This document shows positions 1-7,514 of a DNA stretch of 64,000 nt, piece after piece. Position 1 is the stretch's first letter. Each line of letters begins with the position of its first letter. The position numbers and the translations under genes were made by a program. The notes beneath the pieces were generated by a model, which was given only the letters and a program-made list of their open reading frames with translations, was not told where the DNA came from and made no database searches. The DNA comes from a virus, in the IMG/VR virus record IMGVR_UViG_3300036832_000855, positions 1 through 64,000 of that record; one strand, written 5' to 3'.

Positions 1-76
1 GCGCGTAGTTCGAGATCCCGGCCTCCAGCACGTCGGCTGCGCGGCGCAGAAGCTCAGCGCTCACTTGCACAGTCAT
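1..76 (-). CDS. 5'-part of a small unknown protein, cut by the window edge
   Basis: Only the first 25 codons are visible (begins MTVQVSAELLRRAADVLEAG). A GAGAGGAGTT ribosome-binding site lies just upstream of the ATG, and an operator/promoter site lies at 125-145. The visible helix is too short to assign a function. Confidence 0.6.
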   Translation of the reverse strand, partial: MTVQVSAELLRRAADVLEAGISNYA

Positions 77-124
77 CGGAACTCCTCTCGGTCGGGAACT
101 GGAAGGCTCTCGCCCTCCACCCAT

Positions 125-145
125 AGGATAGCACATGACGTGCGC
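125..145 (-). promoter_or_regulatory. Operator-promoter site 1
   Basis: Palindrome GCACA-TGACG-TGCGC at 131-145, directly joined to a -10-like TATCCT (reverse complement of 125-130). It drives the leftward partial gene at 1-76. It is a member of the dispersed family described in the findings. Confidence 0.7.
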
Positions 146-269
146 TACCGCAAGGAGGTCCGTGTTCGCGATGGGAGTCTGCGCTTCCATGCTCCCCAGG
201 CATCTCGTACCCGGGTGATCCGGCGTGCGCGTTCTCGGCCGGAAGCTTAGACCCGGCGTCAAGCCAGCG

Positions 270-488
270 TCAGCTCTCGCCGTTCGCCCATGGCGGTGGC
301 GCCAGCTCCTCGCCGGTCGCAAGCTCGTCGCTGAAGTAGAGCTGGCGGCAGAACAGCGGGTCGACGCGCTGCGCGATCTGCAGCGTGATCGCGAAGCAGA
401 TCCGGAACCGGTCGACGTCCTTCGCATAGGCGGGGATCTGCGCCGGATCGGGCTCGAACTCGGGCGGGATGACGTACGGCTCGGTCAT
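270..488 (-). CDS. Small unknown protein (72 aa)
   Basis: Last gene of a three-gene leftward operon. Its ATG overlaps the stop of the upstream HTH gene by the ATGA arrangement. The protein has an acidic/proline N-terminus (PPEFEPDPAQIPAY) followed by an amphipathic middle. I do not recognise the family. Codon-position GC and translational coupling argue that it is real. No gene lies between it and the operator site at 125-145. Confidence 0.6.
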   Translation of the reverse strand: MTEPYVIPPEFEPDPAQIPAYAKDVDRFRICFAITLQIAQRVDPLFCRQLYFSDELATGEELAPPPWANGES

Positions 489-694
489 GTCGCCATGTAC
501 GTGCGGCCCTTGCGCGAGTGCCGGGCCGGTGGGTAGTACGCGTCGGATGCGACGGCGCCGAACTGCTCCAGGCGCTTCAGCGCGCCTCGCACGCTCGTCT
601 CCGACAGGCCGGTGCTCTCGGCAATCTCCGCCGCGGTGACGGGGCCCATCTCGCGCACCTCGCCCAGCACCGCCTCGATCGTCTCCGGGTTCAT
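485..694 (-). CDS. Winged-helix DNA-binding protein (69 aa)
   Basis: Residues about 15-50 read as a helix-turn-helix with wing (PVTAAEIAESTGLSETSVRG, then ALKRLEQFGAVASD). This matches the MarR/IclR-like pattern of alternating 'AEIAE.TGLS..SV...L.RL...G'. It is probably a small transcription factor or a DNA-binding accessory protein. Start and stop are both coupled (ATGA) to the neighbours. Confidence 0.7.
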   Translation of the reverse strand: MNPETIEAVLGEVREMGPVTAAEIAESTGLSETSVRGALKRLEQFGAVASDAYYPPARHSRKGRTYMAT

Positions 695-1065
695 GCGGCG
701 TTCTCGTCCGGCTGGACCACCGCGCGGATCTCGCGCCCGGGGATCGTCTCCAGCGCGTACACCGGCGCGTCAGTCAGCTTCGCACAGCCGCGGCACAGCC
801 GGACTGTGGCGATCGCGCGCTCCAGCGGGTCGGTGATGCCCTGCTCGTCAAAGATGTGCTCGGCCAGCGGGACCATCTCGGCCTCAGGGACACCCGCGAG
901 CTTGTGCAGCGCAATCGCCAGCCAGGCGAGTTCGCCCTTGACCACGAACCCGCGCTTCGTCTCGGGCTTCCAGCAGCGGATGCACGGCTCGTGCAGCTCG
1001 TGGTCGGGTATGCGGCCCAGCTCACCCATCGGGTTGCGTCTGCGCCGACGTCTTGAGTTGCTCAT
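691..1065 (-). CDS. Unknown protein with two CxxC pairs (124 aa)
   Basis: First gene of the operon. Its ATG is preceded by the leader motif CGACCGAGGAG. The N-terminus is arginine-rich (SNSRRRRRRNP). CIRC and CRGC pairs about 60 residues apart suggest a zinc site. There is no family I can name. An operator/promoter lies at 1198-1218, leaving a leader of about 130 bp. Confidence 0.65.
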   Translation of the reverse strand: MSNSRRRRRRNPMGELGRIPDHELHEPCIRCWKPETKRGFVVKGELAWLAIALHKLAGVPEAEMVPLAEHIFDEQGITDPLERAIATVRLCRGCAKLTDAPVYALETIPGREIRAVVQPDENAA

Positions 1066-1197
1066 CGGGTCTCCTCGGTCGATTGTCCAGGCGGCGGCCG
1101 CGTGAGGTCGGAGGGGTGGGAGTCCCTGCGAGGTGCATGCGCCATTGCGGGTGCTCGTTCCTCGCGTGTCGCGCGACCGCCGCTACTGGTCCCTCAC

Positions 1198-1218
1198 AGG
1201 ATAGCACGCGTCATGCGC
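1198..1218 (-). promoter_or_regulatory. Operator-promoter site 2
   Basis: GCACG-CGTCA-TGCGC at 1204-1218 with a -10-like TATCCT on the minus strand at 1198-1203. It precedes the operon starting at 1065 and overlaps the end of the gene 1211-1468. Confidence 0.7.
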
Positions 1219-1468
1219 TTGTGCGCTTGAACCGCTCTTTCTCGGGGCAGTAGGCGAAGTGGTTCAGATGGAGCGGCACCTCTCGCGTGCGCGCCAGCTC
1301 CAGCGCGCCCTTCGACAGCACGACGGCCAGGGTCGCACCGAGCCCGCGCGGGTTGATCAGCAGCACGTTGCCCTTGTCGGAGGTCTCGGTCTCGATCGGG
1401 CTGGGCGCGCCGCCGGTCGAGAGCGCCCACGTCAGCGGGCAGCCGCAGGCGCTGCAGGCGTCAGTCAT
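1211..1468 (-). CDS. Unknown cysteine-containing protein (85 aa)
   Basis: Begins MTDACSACGCPLTWA, with a C-x2-C-x-C cluster at the N-terminus and a second cysteine near the C-terminus (YCPEK), compatible with a zinc ribbon. It overlaps the upstream gene by 8 bp. Its last codons lie inside operator site 2. Confidence 0.6.
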   Translation of the reverse strand: MTDACSACGCPLTWALSTGGAPSPIETETSDKGNVLLINPRGLGATLAVVLSKGALELARTREVPLHLNHFAYCPEKERFKRTSA

Positions 1469-1664
1469 AGAGCATCTCGCGGAGCTTCGTCCGCCAGACC
1501 TCTGCGGCTCGACGCTCGGCGATGTATAGCTCCAGGTCGCTGACGATCGGCTCGACGTTGAGCACGCCCTTGACCATCCGGAGCGCGTTGATGACGTGCT
1601 CGGCGTCGTCCTCGCGAATGTCGTCCTTCAGCACGACGACGTATCCGGCGTGGCGGTCGGTCAT
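1461..1664 (-). CDS. Small conserved phage protein (67 aa)
   Basis: Starts MTDRHAGYVVVLKDDIREDD and continues into a helix-rich segment with 'INALRMVKGVLNVEPI'. I recall similar proteins in many actinobacteriophages, all of unknown function. The start was chosen at the ATG that overlaps the stop of the upstream gene. Confidence 0.7.
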   Translation of the reverse strand: MTDRHAGYVVVLKDDIREDDAEHVINALRMVKGVLNVEPIVSDLELYIAERRAAEVWRTKLREMLYD

Positions 1665-1834
1665 GGCTCGTCCTCGGGCGGGTCGATGCGGTCCAGCTCG
1701 GCGCGCCATTCGCGGGTGGCTCCGTCCTGCGAGTCCATCGCTTCGAGCCACTCGACGGTCTCGCGGAACTCGGTCAGCGGCATCGTCAGCGTGACCATTC
1801 GCGGCCGCCCGCGGTAGTCGATCGACGCTCTCAT
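1661..1834 (-). CDS. Small unknown protein (57 aa)
   Basis: MRASIDYRGRPRMVTLTMPL followed by an acidic helix ending DPPEDEP. It is coupled by ATGA overlaps at both ends. No domain is recognised. Confidence 0.6.
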   Translation of the reverse strand: MRASIDYRGRPRMVTLTMPLTEFRETVEWLEAMDSQDGATREWRAELDRIDPPEDEP

Positions 1835-2169
1835 CAGAACGGGATCTCCCCGTGCTGCTCGTCGACCACCTCGCCGTGCTTGTCGAACACGACCACGTCG
1901 TACCTCGGCAGGGCGCCCGCCATCAGCTCCCGGCAGCGGTCGCACACGCGCTCCTCGGTGTGCGGTGTGACGAAGCGGCCTCGGGCGTCGCGGCGGACCT
2001 CGACGTACTGCGGCTCCATCCAGATCATCGCGGTCTCGCCCTTCGGGTCGCGCTCCTGCGTGCGTGTGAATCCGGCGCCGCACCGGCATCGGGCGATCGT
2101 CGTGTAGTAGTGGCAGCCGTCCAGGTGAGCGGTCGCCCTCCACGCGTGCTTGTGCTGGGTTGCGGTCAT
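1834..2169 (-). CDS. Zinc-ribbon-like unknown protein (111 aa)
   Basis: An N-terminal HKHAW...HLDGCHYY segment and CRCGAGF, plus a later CDRC pair, look like a treble-clef or ribbon fold. Function is unknown. It is translationally coupled on both sides. Confidence 0.6.
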   Translation of the reverse strand: MTATQHKHAWRATAHLDGCHYYTTIARCRCGAGFTRTQERDPKGETAMIWMEPQYVEVRRDARGRFVTPHTEERVCDRCRELMAGALPRYDVVVFDKHGEVVDEQHGEIPF

Positions 2170-2519
2170 GCGGGCTGGCGTGCCGGTATGCCGAAGTCCT
2201 TGAGCACAGCCTCGATGCCCTCGGTGACACGTTCGCTCGGGAAGACATAGTCGGGGTGGTCCTGCATGAACGGCAGCGTTGCGGCACCGGCCGCCTGGTA
2301 GATCACCTCGTGCAGCTTCTCGATGAAGTCGCGCTGCTGCTCGTGGCGGACGCCCGCGTCGTACCCGGCCATGATCGCGTTCGCGAACCAGCCGATCATC
2401 TGGCCCTCGTCGACGGGAAGCTGCGCGCCGGGGCCTTCCTGCTCGGTGAGCATCGTCATGAACTCGTGCGCCCAGACGGCGGCGTCGGTTTCGCCGATCA
2501 GGTGGTTGCGGTCACTCAT
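2166..2519 (-). CDS. Unknown protein (117 aa)
   Basis: Starts MSDRNHLIGETDAAVWAHEF. It has a helical composition with repeated acidic and aromatic residues. No family is recognised. It overlaps the next gene by 8 bp and the previous by 4 bp. Confidence 0.6.
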   Translation of the reverse strand: MSDRNHLIGETDAAVWAHEFMTMLTEQEGPGAQLPVDEGQMIGWFANAIMAGYDAGVRHEQQRDFIEKLHEVIYQAAGAATLPFMQDHPDYVFPSERVTEGIEAVLKDFGIPARQPA

Positions 2520-2808
2520 CGGGCTCGTCTCCCAGTAGGCCGCGGATGGCTTCCTGGCCTTCGGGCGATGCGGCCCACGCGTCGGACTCTTCCTTGGTGG
2601 CGTCGAACTCGCCGTCGATGACGCGTTGCGCGATCGCCTTCGCGGTCATGCCGCCGGTCTTGCGCAGCTCGTTGACCAGCTCGTGCTCGGGCAGCGCGTG
2701 CGGTGACTTGAAGTCGTGGAACTCGTCGGCTCGGGCGCGGGCGGCCAGGTCGTGCAGGTGCGCTTCGTCGAGCACGCGCGCGAGGTTCTCGCTGCTCGGC
2801 TCGGTCAT
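2512..2808 (-). CDS. Unknown acidic protein (98 aa)
   Basis: Start ATG at 2808, chosen because it overlaps the upstream stop (ATGA). The middle (ELVNELRKTGGMTAKAIAQR) could be a small HTH, but this is weak. It ends with an acidic tail. Confidence 0.6.
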   Translation of the reverse strand: MTEPSSENLARVLDEAHLHDLAARARADEFHDFKSPHALPEHELVNELRKTGGMTAKAIAQRVIDGEFDATKEESDAWAASPEGQEAIRGLLGDEPDE

Positions 2809-2987
2809 CGGGCGGCTCCGAAGTAGCGGATGGCGCTCACCCGGAGATCCTCCACGAGCGCGCTCACCTGCTCGGGCGATGTCAGCTCCGGGCCCATCGA
2901 GTCGGACACGCCGTTCTCGGCGCGCCAGATGGTCATCACGTTCCGGTCCACATCGAACGTGATGGTCCAGGGCTGGTCGGCGCTCAT
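2805..2987 (-). CDS. Small unknown protein (60 aa)
   Basis: MSADQPWTITFDVDRNVMTI... is a short beta-rich protein with no recognised family. The ATG at 2987 overlaps the stop of the gene starting at 3268. Confidence 0.55.
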   Translation of the reverse strand: MSADQPWTITFDVDRNVMTIWRAENGVSDSMGPELTSPEQVSALVEDLRVSAIRYFGAAR

Positions 2988-3268
2988 CGGAACGGATCCT
3001 CCATCGGCATCGCCTCGTCCAGCCGCCCTGACGGCATGGCCATGCCCTGCTCCTGCATCGAGAGCCGGTCGAACGTCGCGGCTTTGCACGGCCGGGTCTG
3101 GAAGCCGGTGATCTCGTGCTTGCCGTAGCCACCGGCGCCGAGCTGCCCGTGCGGGCCGAGGATCTTCGTCAGCTTCGTGTCGATCGCGTCGAGGATCTGT
3201 CCGGCGTCGGTGTAGGTCTCGACGTCGAACACGACGCCGACGTTGACGACTACGCGCATCTTGCTCAT
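2984..3268 (-). CDS. Unknown protein (94 aa)
   Basis: Starts MSKMRVVVNVGVVFDVETYT and has a glycine-rich centre (GPHGQLGAGGYGKHEI). Alternating hydrophobics suggest a beta-alpha fold. Function unknown. Confidence 0.6.
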   Translation of the reverse strand: MSKMRVVVNVGVVFDVETYTDAGQILDAIDTKLTKILGPHGQLGAGGYGKHEITGFQTRPCKAATFDRLSMQEQGMAMPSGRLDEAMPMEDPFR

Positions 3269-3501
3269 GAGTGGTTCCTCGATCCGGTCGGGTCTCGTTG
3301 GGCGATGCTCTCACGGCGGGCATCCTGCGCGCGGACGAGGTCCATGTACTCGGCCGGGTCGTACCCCTGAATCAACGCGTTGCGGTTGCGGAAGTGTTCG
3401 CGGCGTTCGGCCGGGTCGGTGGGTGCGCTCGGGTAGCTGGTGCCTGCCTTAGGGCGAGTCGGCGGTTCGGTCTGCTTCGGCTTGGTCGGCTTGCGGGGCA
3501 C
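3265..3501 (-). CDS. Basic proline-rich protein (78 aa), GTG start
   Basis: A GTG at 3501 follows a strong AGGAGG site, which fixes the start. The N-terminus is lysine/proline-rich (PRKPTKPKQTEPPTRPK). The body contains NRNALIQGYDPAEYMDL. Its start lies inside the upstream small membrane-protein gene, a 53-bp overlap. Confidence 0.6.
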   Translation of the reverse strand: MPRKPTKPKQTEPPTRPKAGTSYPSAPTDPAERREHFRNRNALIQGYDPAEYMDLVRAQDARRESIAQRDPTGSRNHS

Positions 3502-3619
3502 GGTCCTCCTCAGTCAGGTAATAGGCGGCGACGGGGATGAGCATCAGGCCGATCGTGAGCGGGTCGATGCTGCCGGTGAACAGGATGCTCGCGGCGATGA
3601 GTGCGAGCACGATCAGCAT
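3449..3619 (-). CDS. Small membrane protein (56 aa)
   Basis: Begins MLIVLALIAASILF and contains a second hydrophobic stretch (LTIGLMLIPVAAYYL), then an acidic soluble tail (EEDRAPQADQAEADRTADSP). Two short transmembrane segments suggest a phage inner-membrane protein, possibly lysis- or exclusion-related. It sits between another membrane protein and the basic protein it overlaps. The ribosome-binding site is weak. Confidence 0.5.
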   Translation of the reverse strand: MLIVLALIAASILFTGSIDPLTIGLMLIPVAAYYLTEEDRAPQADQAEADRTADSP

Positions 3620-3628
3620 GTGCTCGGA

Positions 3629-3883
3629 TCATGGCGGGCTGGGACGATTGGGCGGTAGGCCCCGGTGGTCACGCGTCACGGACACAGGGCCGGGGCCTGC
3701 GCTCTCGATGTGGGTGATTGCTGAGGTGAGCGGCGCGGCGTTCTTGCGGGCCTGCCATTCGGTGACGCGCGGCAGCTTGCGGCGTCGCAGCTCATCGCTG
3801 ACGGCGTGCGCGATGCGGCGGGTGAGCGTGACGGCGCCGACGATCAGGGCGAGGAGGATGAGGCTGGCTAGCGCTTCGCCCAT
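3629..3883 (-). CDS. Membrane-anchored unknown protein (84 aa)
   Basis: The N-terminus MGEALASLILLALIVGAVTL is one transmembrane helix, followed by TRRIAHAVSDELRRR and a proline-rich tail. Start at 3883 rather than further upstream, because upstream residues are a basic low-complexity read of the neighbour. Function unknown. Confidence 0.55.
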   Translation of the reverse strand: MGEALASLILLALIVGAVTLTRRIAHAVSDELRRRKLPRVTEWQARKNAAPLTSAITHIESAGPGPVSVTRDHRGLPPNRPSPP

Positions 3884-4188
3884 TTGCCTTCCTGGACTTC
3901 CTGTTCGTACGCGCGCGCGCGCGCCGGTGGCCGCCAGGTGTCTCGCCAGTGGCGCCGCCAGCCGCAGTGTCGGCAGCGTCCCTGCCGGATGAGTGTGCGC
4001 TCGCATTTGGGGCACAGCTCGACGGGTTGCTCGGGGAGGTCTCGGTTGGCGAGCGGGACGGCGAGGTATTCGGCGAGCGCCTGTTCGACGATGGCGGTGA
4101 GGGTGCGGTCTTCCTTCTCGGCGTATTTGACGAGCCGGTCGTACAGGCCGGGGTGGAGATGCCAGTGGGCGGGGCGCTTCTGTCTCAC
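3868..4188 (-). CDS. Ribbon-helix-helix plus zinc-ribbon protein (106 aa)
   Basis: The N-terminal half (HWHLHPGLYDRLVKYAEKED, then RTLTAIVEQALAEYL) fits a ribbon-helix-helix DNA-binding fold. The second half has CPKC...CRHC, a zinc ribbon, followed by a basic tail. Probably a DNA-binding regulator. Confidence 0.6.
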   Translation of the reverse strand: MRQKRPAHWHLHPGLYDRLVKYAEKEDRTLTAIVEQALAEYLAVPLANRDLPEQPVELCPKCERTLIRQGRCRHCGWRRHWRDTWRPPARARAYEQEVQEGKWAKR

Positions 4189-4373
4189 TGCGTCAGGCGG
4201 AGGATCTCGTCGATCCGGTCCTGGAGGGCGCGGAGCACGTGGACGCTGCGCGCGTTGATGTGGCCGTAGTCGCCGTTCGAGGCGATCTCGGGCAGTTCGG
4301 CTCGGAGCTGGCGGAGGTTCAGGTCGTCGGGGTTGGGGCGGATCTCGGTGATCGTTGGTCGGATCGTTGGCAT
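4185..4373 (-). CDS. Small unknown protein (62 aa)
   Basis: ATG at 4373 preceded by CGACCGAGGAGAACGCC, the shared leader motif. First gene of an operon running to 2.5 kb. MPTIRPTITEIRPNPDDLNL... is helical with no recognised family. The leader at 4374-4500 lacks a good operator copy; a degenerate AGTGTCATCC lies near 4422-4431. Confidence 0.6.
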   Translation of the reverse strand: MPTIRPTITEIRPNPDDLNLRQLRAELPEIASNGDYGHINARSVHVLRALQDRIDEILRLTQ

Positions 4374-4500
4374 GGCGTTCTCCTCGGTCGGTAGGGTTTG
4401 CGCGGTCGCGCGGGATGACACTCGTTCTTAGACCTTCGGGGCCGACCCAGGCCAGCCGGGTGAAGCTCTCTTCGGGGTGCGCTGGCGCCCGCGCGACGCC

Positions 4501-4917
4501 TCATGGCACCTGCTCGCGGAGTGAGCGGCCCAGTTCGAGCGGGTGGACGTTGTAGCCCTCGCGGACGGCGTGGCGGAGCGCGTCCAGCTCGGATCCGAAG
4601 ACGATGGCGTCGAAGCCGCCGGGCTGGTCGACGCCGCGGTAGGCGATCCACAGGCTGGTGTACAGCCCGGCGTCGGGGTGACGCTCGATCGCGCCGGGCC
4701 GGTCCGTTATACCCGGGTGTAACGGCGGCGGTGCCTCTTCGTCGTCGGGCCCGTCCAGGTCAATGGTGTGCTCTTCGATCTCCACGTCACGCGGGTCGAT
4801 CGGGTCCTCACCTTCGGCGAGTCGCGGCAGTCCGATCTCGATTGCGTGCGCGCAGTCCCCGGCGTGACGTCCGAGCGCATCCTCGACGCCGCATTCGGGG
4901 CACGGTCCGACGGTCAT
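4501..4917 (-). CDS. Unknown zinc-binding protein (138 aa)
   Basis: The N-terminus MTVGPCPECGVEDALGRHAG holds a CPEC pair with a later H/C, a probable zinc finger. A long acidic linker follows, then a C-terminal domain (SLWIAYRGVDQPGGFDAIVF). Function unknown. Confidence 0.6.
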   Translation of the reverse strand: MTVGPCPECGVEDALGRHAGDCAHAIEIGLPRLAEGEDPIDPRDVEIEEHTIDLDGPDDEEAPPPLHPGITDRPGAIERHPDAGLYTSLWIAYRGVDQPGGFDAIVFGSELDALRHAVREGYNVHPLELGRSLREQVP

Positions 4918-5111
4918 CAGGCCTTCTCCCACAGCGCCATGATCGCGGTCTCGGTGCGGGCGATCAGCCGGTCTCCGCCGGGTGGCAGGTTCGCGATGAG
5001 CATGTCGCGCTGGAGCTGCATCAGCCGCCGGTTCTTCTCCTCAGCGGTCTCGGGGATCCGCAGGGCCTCCTCCAGGAACGCCTCCCACTCGGCCACGGTT
5101 TCCTCGGTCAT
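4917..5111 (-). CDS. Small helical protein (64 aa)
   Basis: MTEETVAEWEAFLEEALRIP... has a strongly amphipathic helical pattern and is coupled to both neighbours by 1-4 bp overlaps. Function unknown. Confidence 0.6.
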   Translation of the reverse strand: MTEETVAEWEAFLEEALRIPETAEEKNRRLMQLQRDMLIANLPPGGDRLIARTETAIMALWEKA

Positions 5112-5410
5112 CCCTCGCCTGGTGGTTCGGCCATCGGGACGAAGTCGAGCCGCATGCCGTTGGCTTCGGCGAGCGCGGTGATGTGGCCGAGCAGGTTCAC
5201 GAACACCTCGGCGCCCTCGTCCTTGCTGTAGCCGCCGTGGGCGATCATGCCCCGGTCGGTGGCATCGTCGTCGAGCATGAGGATCGCCCTGTCGTCCTCG
5301 CAGTGCTCGGGGTGCTCCTCGCCCGCCTTGAGCATCGCGGCGGCGATCCTGCCGAGCCGGTCGACGGGTTCGCCCTCGACCTTCCCGGTCATCTTCGACA
5401 GGCGTGCCAT
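5108..5410 (-). CDS. Unknown protein (100 aa), possibly leaderless
   Basis: Starts MARLSKMTGKVEGEP; the centre has DDRAILMLDDDATDR. A TACGAT hexamer ends seven bases before the ATG at 5410, so the transcript could start at the start codon. An alternative in-frame ATG at 5419 lies inside that hexamer and was rejected. It follows the structured intergenic region 5420-5646. Confidence 0.55.
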   Translation of the reverse strand: MARLSKMTGKVEGEPVDRLGRIAAAMLKAGEEHPEHCEDDRAILMLDDDATDRGMIAHGGYSKDEGAEVFVNLLGHITALAEANGMRLDFVPMAEPPGEG

Positions 5411-5419
5411 GGCGCGCAT

Positions 5420-5646
5420 CGTACGCCATCGGTCGATCCGGCTGGACAGCGTACTGTCGCACCTTGCGAGCTTTTCGTTAGCTCACGGTGCGCGCCTGCA
5501 GCAAATCGGCAGCGTGCTGCCGATTTGCCCGGCGGGCCGGTGCCCCGACACCGGCTCGCCTTCGACATAGCCGAAAGGCTTTTGATTAGGTCAGTTGTGG
5601 ACCGGCCACGTTCCGAGGACGTGCGTCCAGGGCAACGGCATCAGCT
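5420..5646. terminator. Structured intergenic region behind the lysis genes
   Basis: Contains a perfect 12-bp stem with a 4-base loop (5501-5512 and 5517-5528), a 6-bp stem (5537-5542 and 5549-5554) and AGCC-GAAA-GGCT at 5569-5580. No T-tract follows the long stem. Most likely a terminator cluster for the leftward lysis transcript, followed by the promoter for the gene at 5108-5410. No gene is visible in these 227 bases. Confidence 0.5.
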
Positions 5647-5982
5647 TCACGGCTCATCGCCGTAGACCGGCTGGTCGTCGGGCGCCGGGTCGGGCGTCGG
5701 CAGCGGCGTCGGTGGCGGCAGCGGCGTCACGGTCGGCGCCGGTGCCCGCTGCGCCTCGGCGACCTTGCCGCCGTAGCTGTCGATCCCCCGGCCGATCCCG
5801 GAGCCGAGGCCGAGCGCACCGGCCATGAACGTGATGTCCTGGATGTACTGGTGGAAGCTGAGCGACTGCGGGTTGGTGATCGTGACGACACCGCCGACGA
5901 TGATCGCGACGGTGGCCGCGACGATCGTCAGGATCGTGATCACCGGCTTGTCGGAGGCGATCTGGGAGAGGTCGATCTTCAT
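5647..5982 (-). CDS. Holin-like membrane protein (111 aa)
   Basis: After a short soluble start (MKIDLSQIASDKP) there is a strong transmembrane helix (VITILTIVAATVAIIVGGVV) and a second hydrophobic segment (ITFMAGALGLGSGIG), then a proline-rich charged tail. Size, topology and position directly after the lysozyme gene suggest the holin, which would open the membrane for the endolysin. A phage membrane accessory protein is the alternative. Confidence 0.6.
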   Translation of the reverse strand: MKIDLSQIASDKPVITILTIVAATVAIIVGGVVTITNPQSLSFHQYIQDITFMAGALGLGSGIGRGIDSYGGKVAEAQRAPAPTVTPLPPPTPLPTPDPAPDDQPVYGDEP

Positions 5983-5992
5983 CTGCCGTCCT

Positions 5993-6526
5993 TCATCCGG
6001 GGAATGGTGCGGGCGCGGTCTGCGGGAACAGCCAGCTCATGCCGGTGTGCTCGCCAGCCTCTGTCGCCGCCGGTGGTACCGGTACTACTGGCGGCCCGAC
6101 CGGCGTCAGGAACAGCTTCCGTTCGGCCTGGCGACGTCGGGTCAGCCCAGCGAGCGTACGGCCGCCCGCCTTGTCCCACTTCAGCAGCTCGTTCGCCGCC
6201 CGGTTCCAGTCCTTCGCTCGCAGCGCCCGGCCGACGCCGGTGTCACCGATCCCGCCGGTGCCGACGTTGTAGACGAACGACGTGATCGCGTCGAACTGGT
6301 TCTGGTTCAGCCCTGGGATCTTGTTCACCGCGGCGCCGTAGGTCTGGTCGACCTCGCGGCGGAGCCGGTCGGACGCCTGCTGCTCGGTCATGCGTGGCGT
6401 GTTCGGGCCGACGCCCTTGGTCGAGCCGTAGCCGATCGTCCACACGCCGACCGGGTCACGGTACGGCGCTGACCGGAACCCCTCGTACTCCTTGATCAGG
6501 TCGAGACCCTTCTGTCCGAGGTTCAT
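5993..6526 (-). CDS. Phage lysozyme, glycoside hydrolase family 24 (177 aa)
   Basis: T4-lysozyme-type muramidase that cuts the glycan backbone of peptidoglycan. KEYEGFRSAPYRDPVGVWTI carries the family triad E15, D24 and T30, followed by IGYGST. The C-terminal part keeps the family helix (QFDAITSFVYNVG) and ends in a proline-rich tail of about 40 residues that is not part of the catalytic fold. It lies 11 bp upstream of the holin-like gene and overlaps the end of the gene 6523-6705. Confidence 0.9.
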   Translation of the reverse strand: MNLGQKGLDLIKEYEGFRSAPYRDPVGVWTIGYGSTKGVGPNTPRMTEQQASDRLRREVDQTYGAAVNKIPGLNQNQFDAITSFVYNVGTGGIGDTGVGRALRAKDWNRAANELLKWDKAGGRTLAGLTRRRQAERKLFLTPVGPPVVPVPPAATEAGEHTGMSWLFPQTAPAPFPG

Positions 6527-6705
6527 CGCTCATCTCCTTCAGCGCAGACGATCTTGACCTCGGCCATCTCGTCGGCGACGTAGGTCGGATGCGCCTCGCC
6601 GGTCTTGATCGCAACGACGATCCAGCCGATCAGGTCGCACAGGTGCTCGATCGAGCCGGTAATGACGACTCCTCCGTTCGGTCGGACCTCGAAGGTCAGC
6701 AGCAT
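6523..6705 (-). CDS. Small unknown protein in the lysis cassette (60 aa)
   Basis: MLLTFEVRPNGGVVITGSIE... lies between the M15 endolysin and the lysozyme, with an ATGA overlap to the latter. It has no clear transmembrane helix (GWIVVAIK is short). It could be a lysis accessory protein; function unknown. Confidence 0.55.
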   Translation of the reverse strand: MLLTFEVRPNGGVVITGSIEHLCDLIGWIVVAIKTGEAHPTYVADEMAEVKIVCAEGDER

Positions 6706-6708
6706 CGC

Positions 6709-7457
6709 TCATGCCGGAACGAACTTGTCCGCCCAGCCGCCGTTCGGTCCCTTCTGGTGACAGCGGTACGTGCGGTCGCCTGCCGTCCGGCCGAACACCT
6801 CCAGGTGCCCGTCGGGGTGCCGGGCGAACTGGAGCGAGACGAACGGATCGTTGGTGCCCTTGTTCCACTTCTGCCAGGCGGACCACTTGCCGTCATGGCC
6901 CATGTACTGGAAGAACACGTTGCCTGCGTGGTCCAACGAGGCCAATTGCACCCTTCCATCGGCGTTGTATCCGATTGCGAGTCTCACGTCGTCTTCCTCC
7001 TCGGTCCGTCCGGCCGGTTTGGGTTGGGGTTTGGGCGCCGCTCCCGCACCCGTCGGTCCAGGGTCAGGCCCGCGCCACGAGCCCTCGCGCCATTTGATGT
7101 GCCACCACTCGCTTGGAGCGTCACTGGTGCGCTTGCTCCAGCCGTACTTGTCGCCGCACCGGTCGAGCATCGACCGCATCTGCTGCGAGGCGAGGTCGAC
7201 GGCCAGGCCCCATCCGTGGTTGGAGAGCTGCCCGGATGGGCAGCTAGATTCCCCCTTCCCGAGCGGTAAAGATTCCACAGTTCTTGTTGTTGCGCGTACG
7301 TCCGGTAGCTCGACTTCGAGCCGGTCGGGCGCAGCTCCACGCCGTTCGCGCGGCACTCGACGTTCATCGCGTTCCACGCCGCCGCGGCGTCGTTGCGGAG
7401 CTGGCCGTTCTTGATCGGTGCCAGCTCTTGCGGTGTCAGCCTCCCGTTCGCGCTCAC
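6709..7457 (-). pseudogene. M15 (VanY/DacB-like) peptidase endolysin with lectin-like C-terminus, frameshifted
   Basis: The N-terminal part (7457 to about 7245; MSANGRLTPQELAPIKNG, then SSYRTYAQQQELWNLY) and the catalytic part (about 7245 to 6709; SNHGWGLAVDL and EWWHIKW, the zinc ligands of peptidase family M15) are in different frames. The catalytic part has no start of its own, and a one-base insertion would join them as ...NLAAHPGS-(L)-SNHGWGLAVD. An exact 8-bp stem with a 4-base loop sits at the junction (7226-7245). The C-terminal 75 residues resemble one blade of a beta-propeller lectin (LQFARHPDGHLEVFGRT). The intact enzyme would cut the peptide cross-links of peptidoglycan. Cause: mutation, assembly error or programmed frameshift. 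Confidence 0.7.
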
Positions 7458-7514
7458 GCTGAGAAGCCTACGCGCGGCCCCTGACGGCCAGGGATTCGGA
7501 CTTGGCGTCCCAGT

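Noticed and set aside
1066-1200. Small leader reading frame between operator site 2 and the gene 691-1065
   Set aside because: No ribosome-binding site and low-complexity translation; treated as untranslated leader.
3911-3926. Alternating CG run as possible Z-DNA or repeat element
   Set aside because: Short, lies inside a coding region (Arg/Ala codons) and is expected at this GC content.
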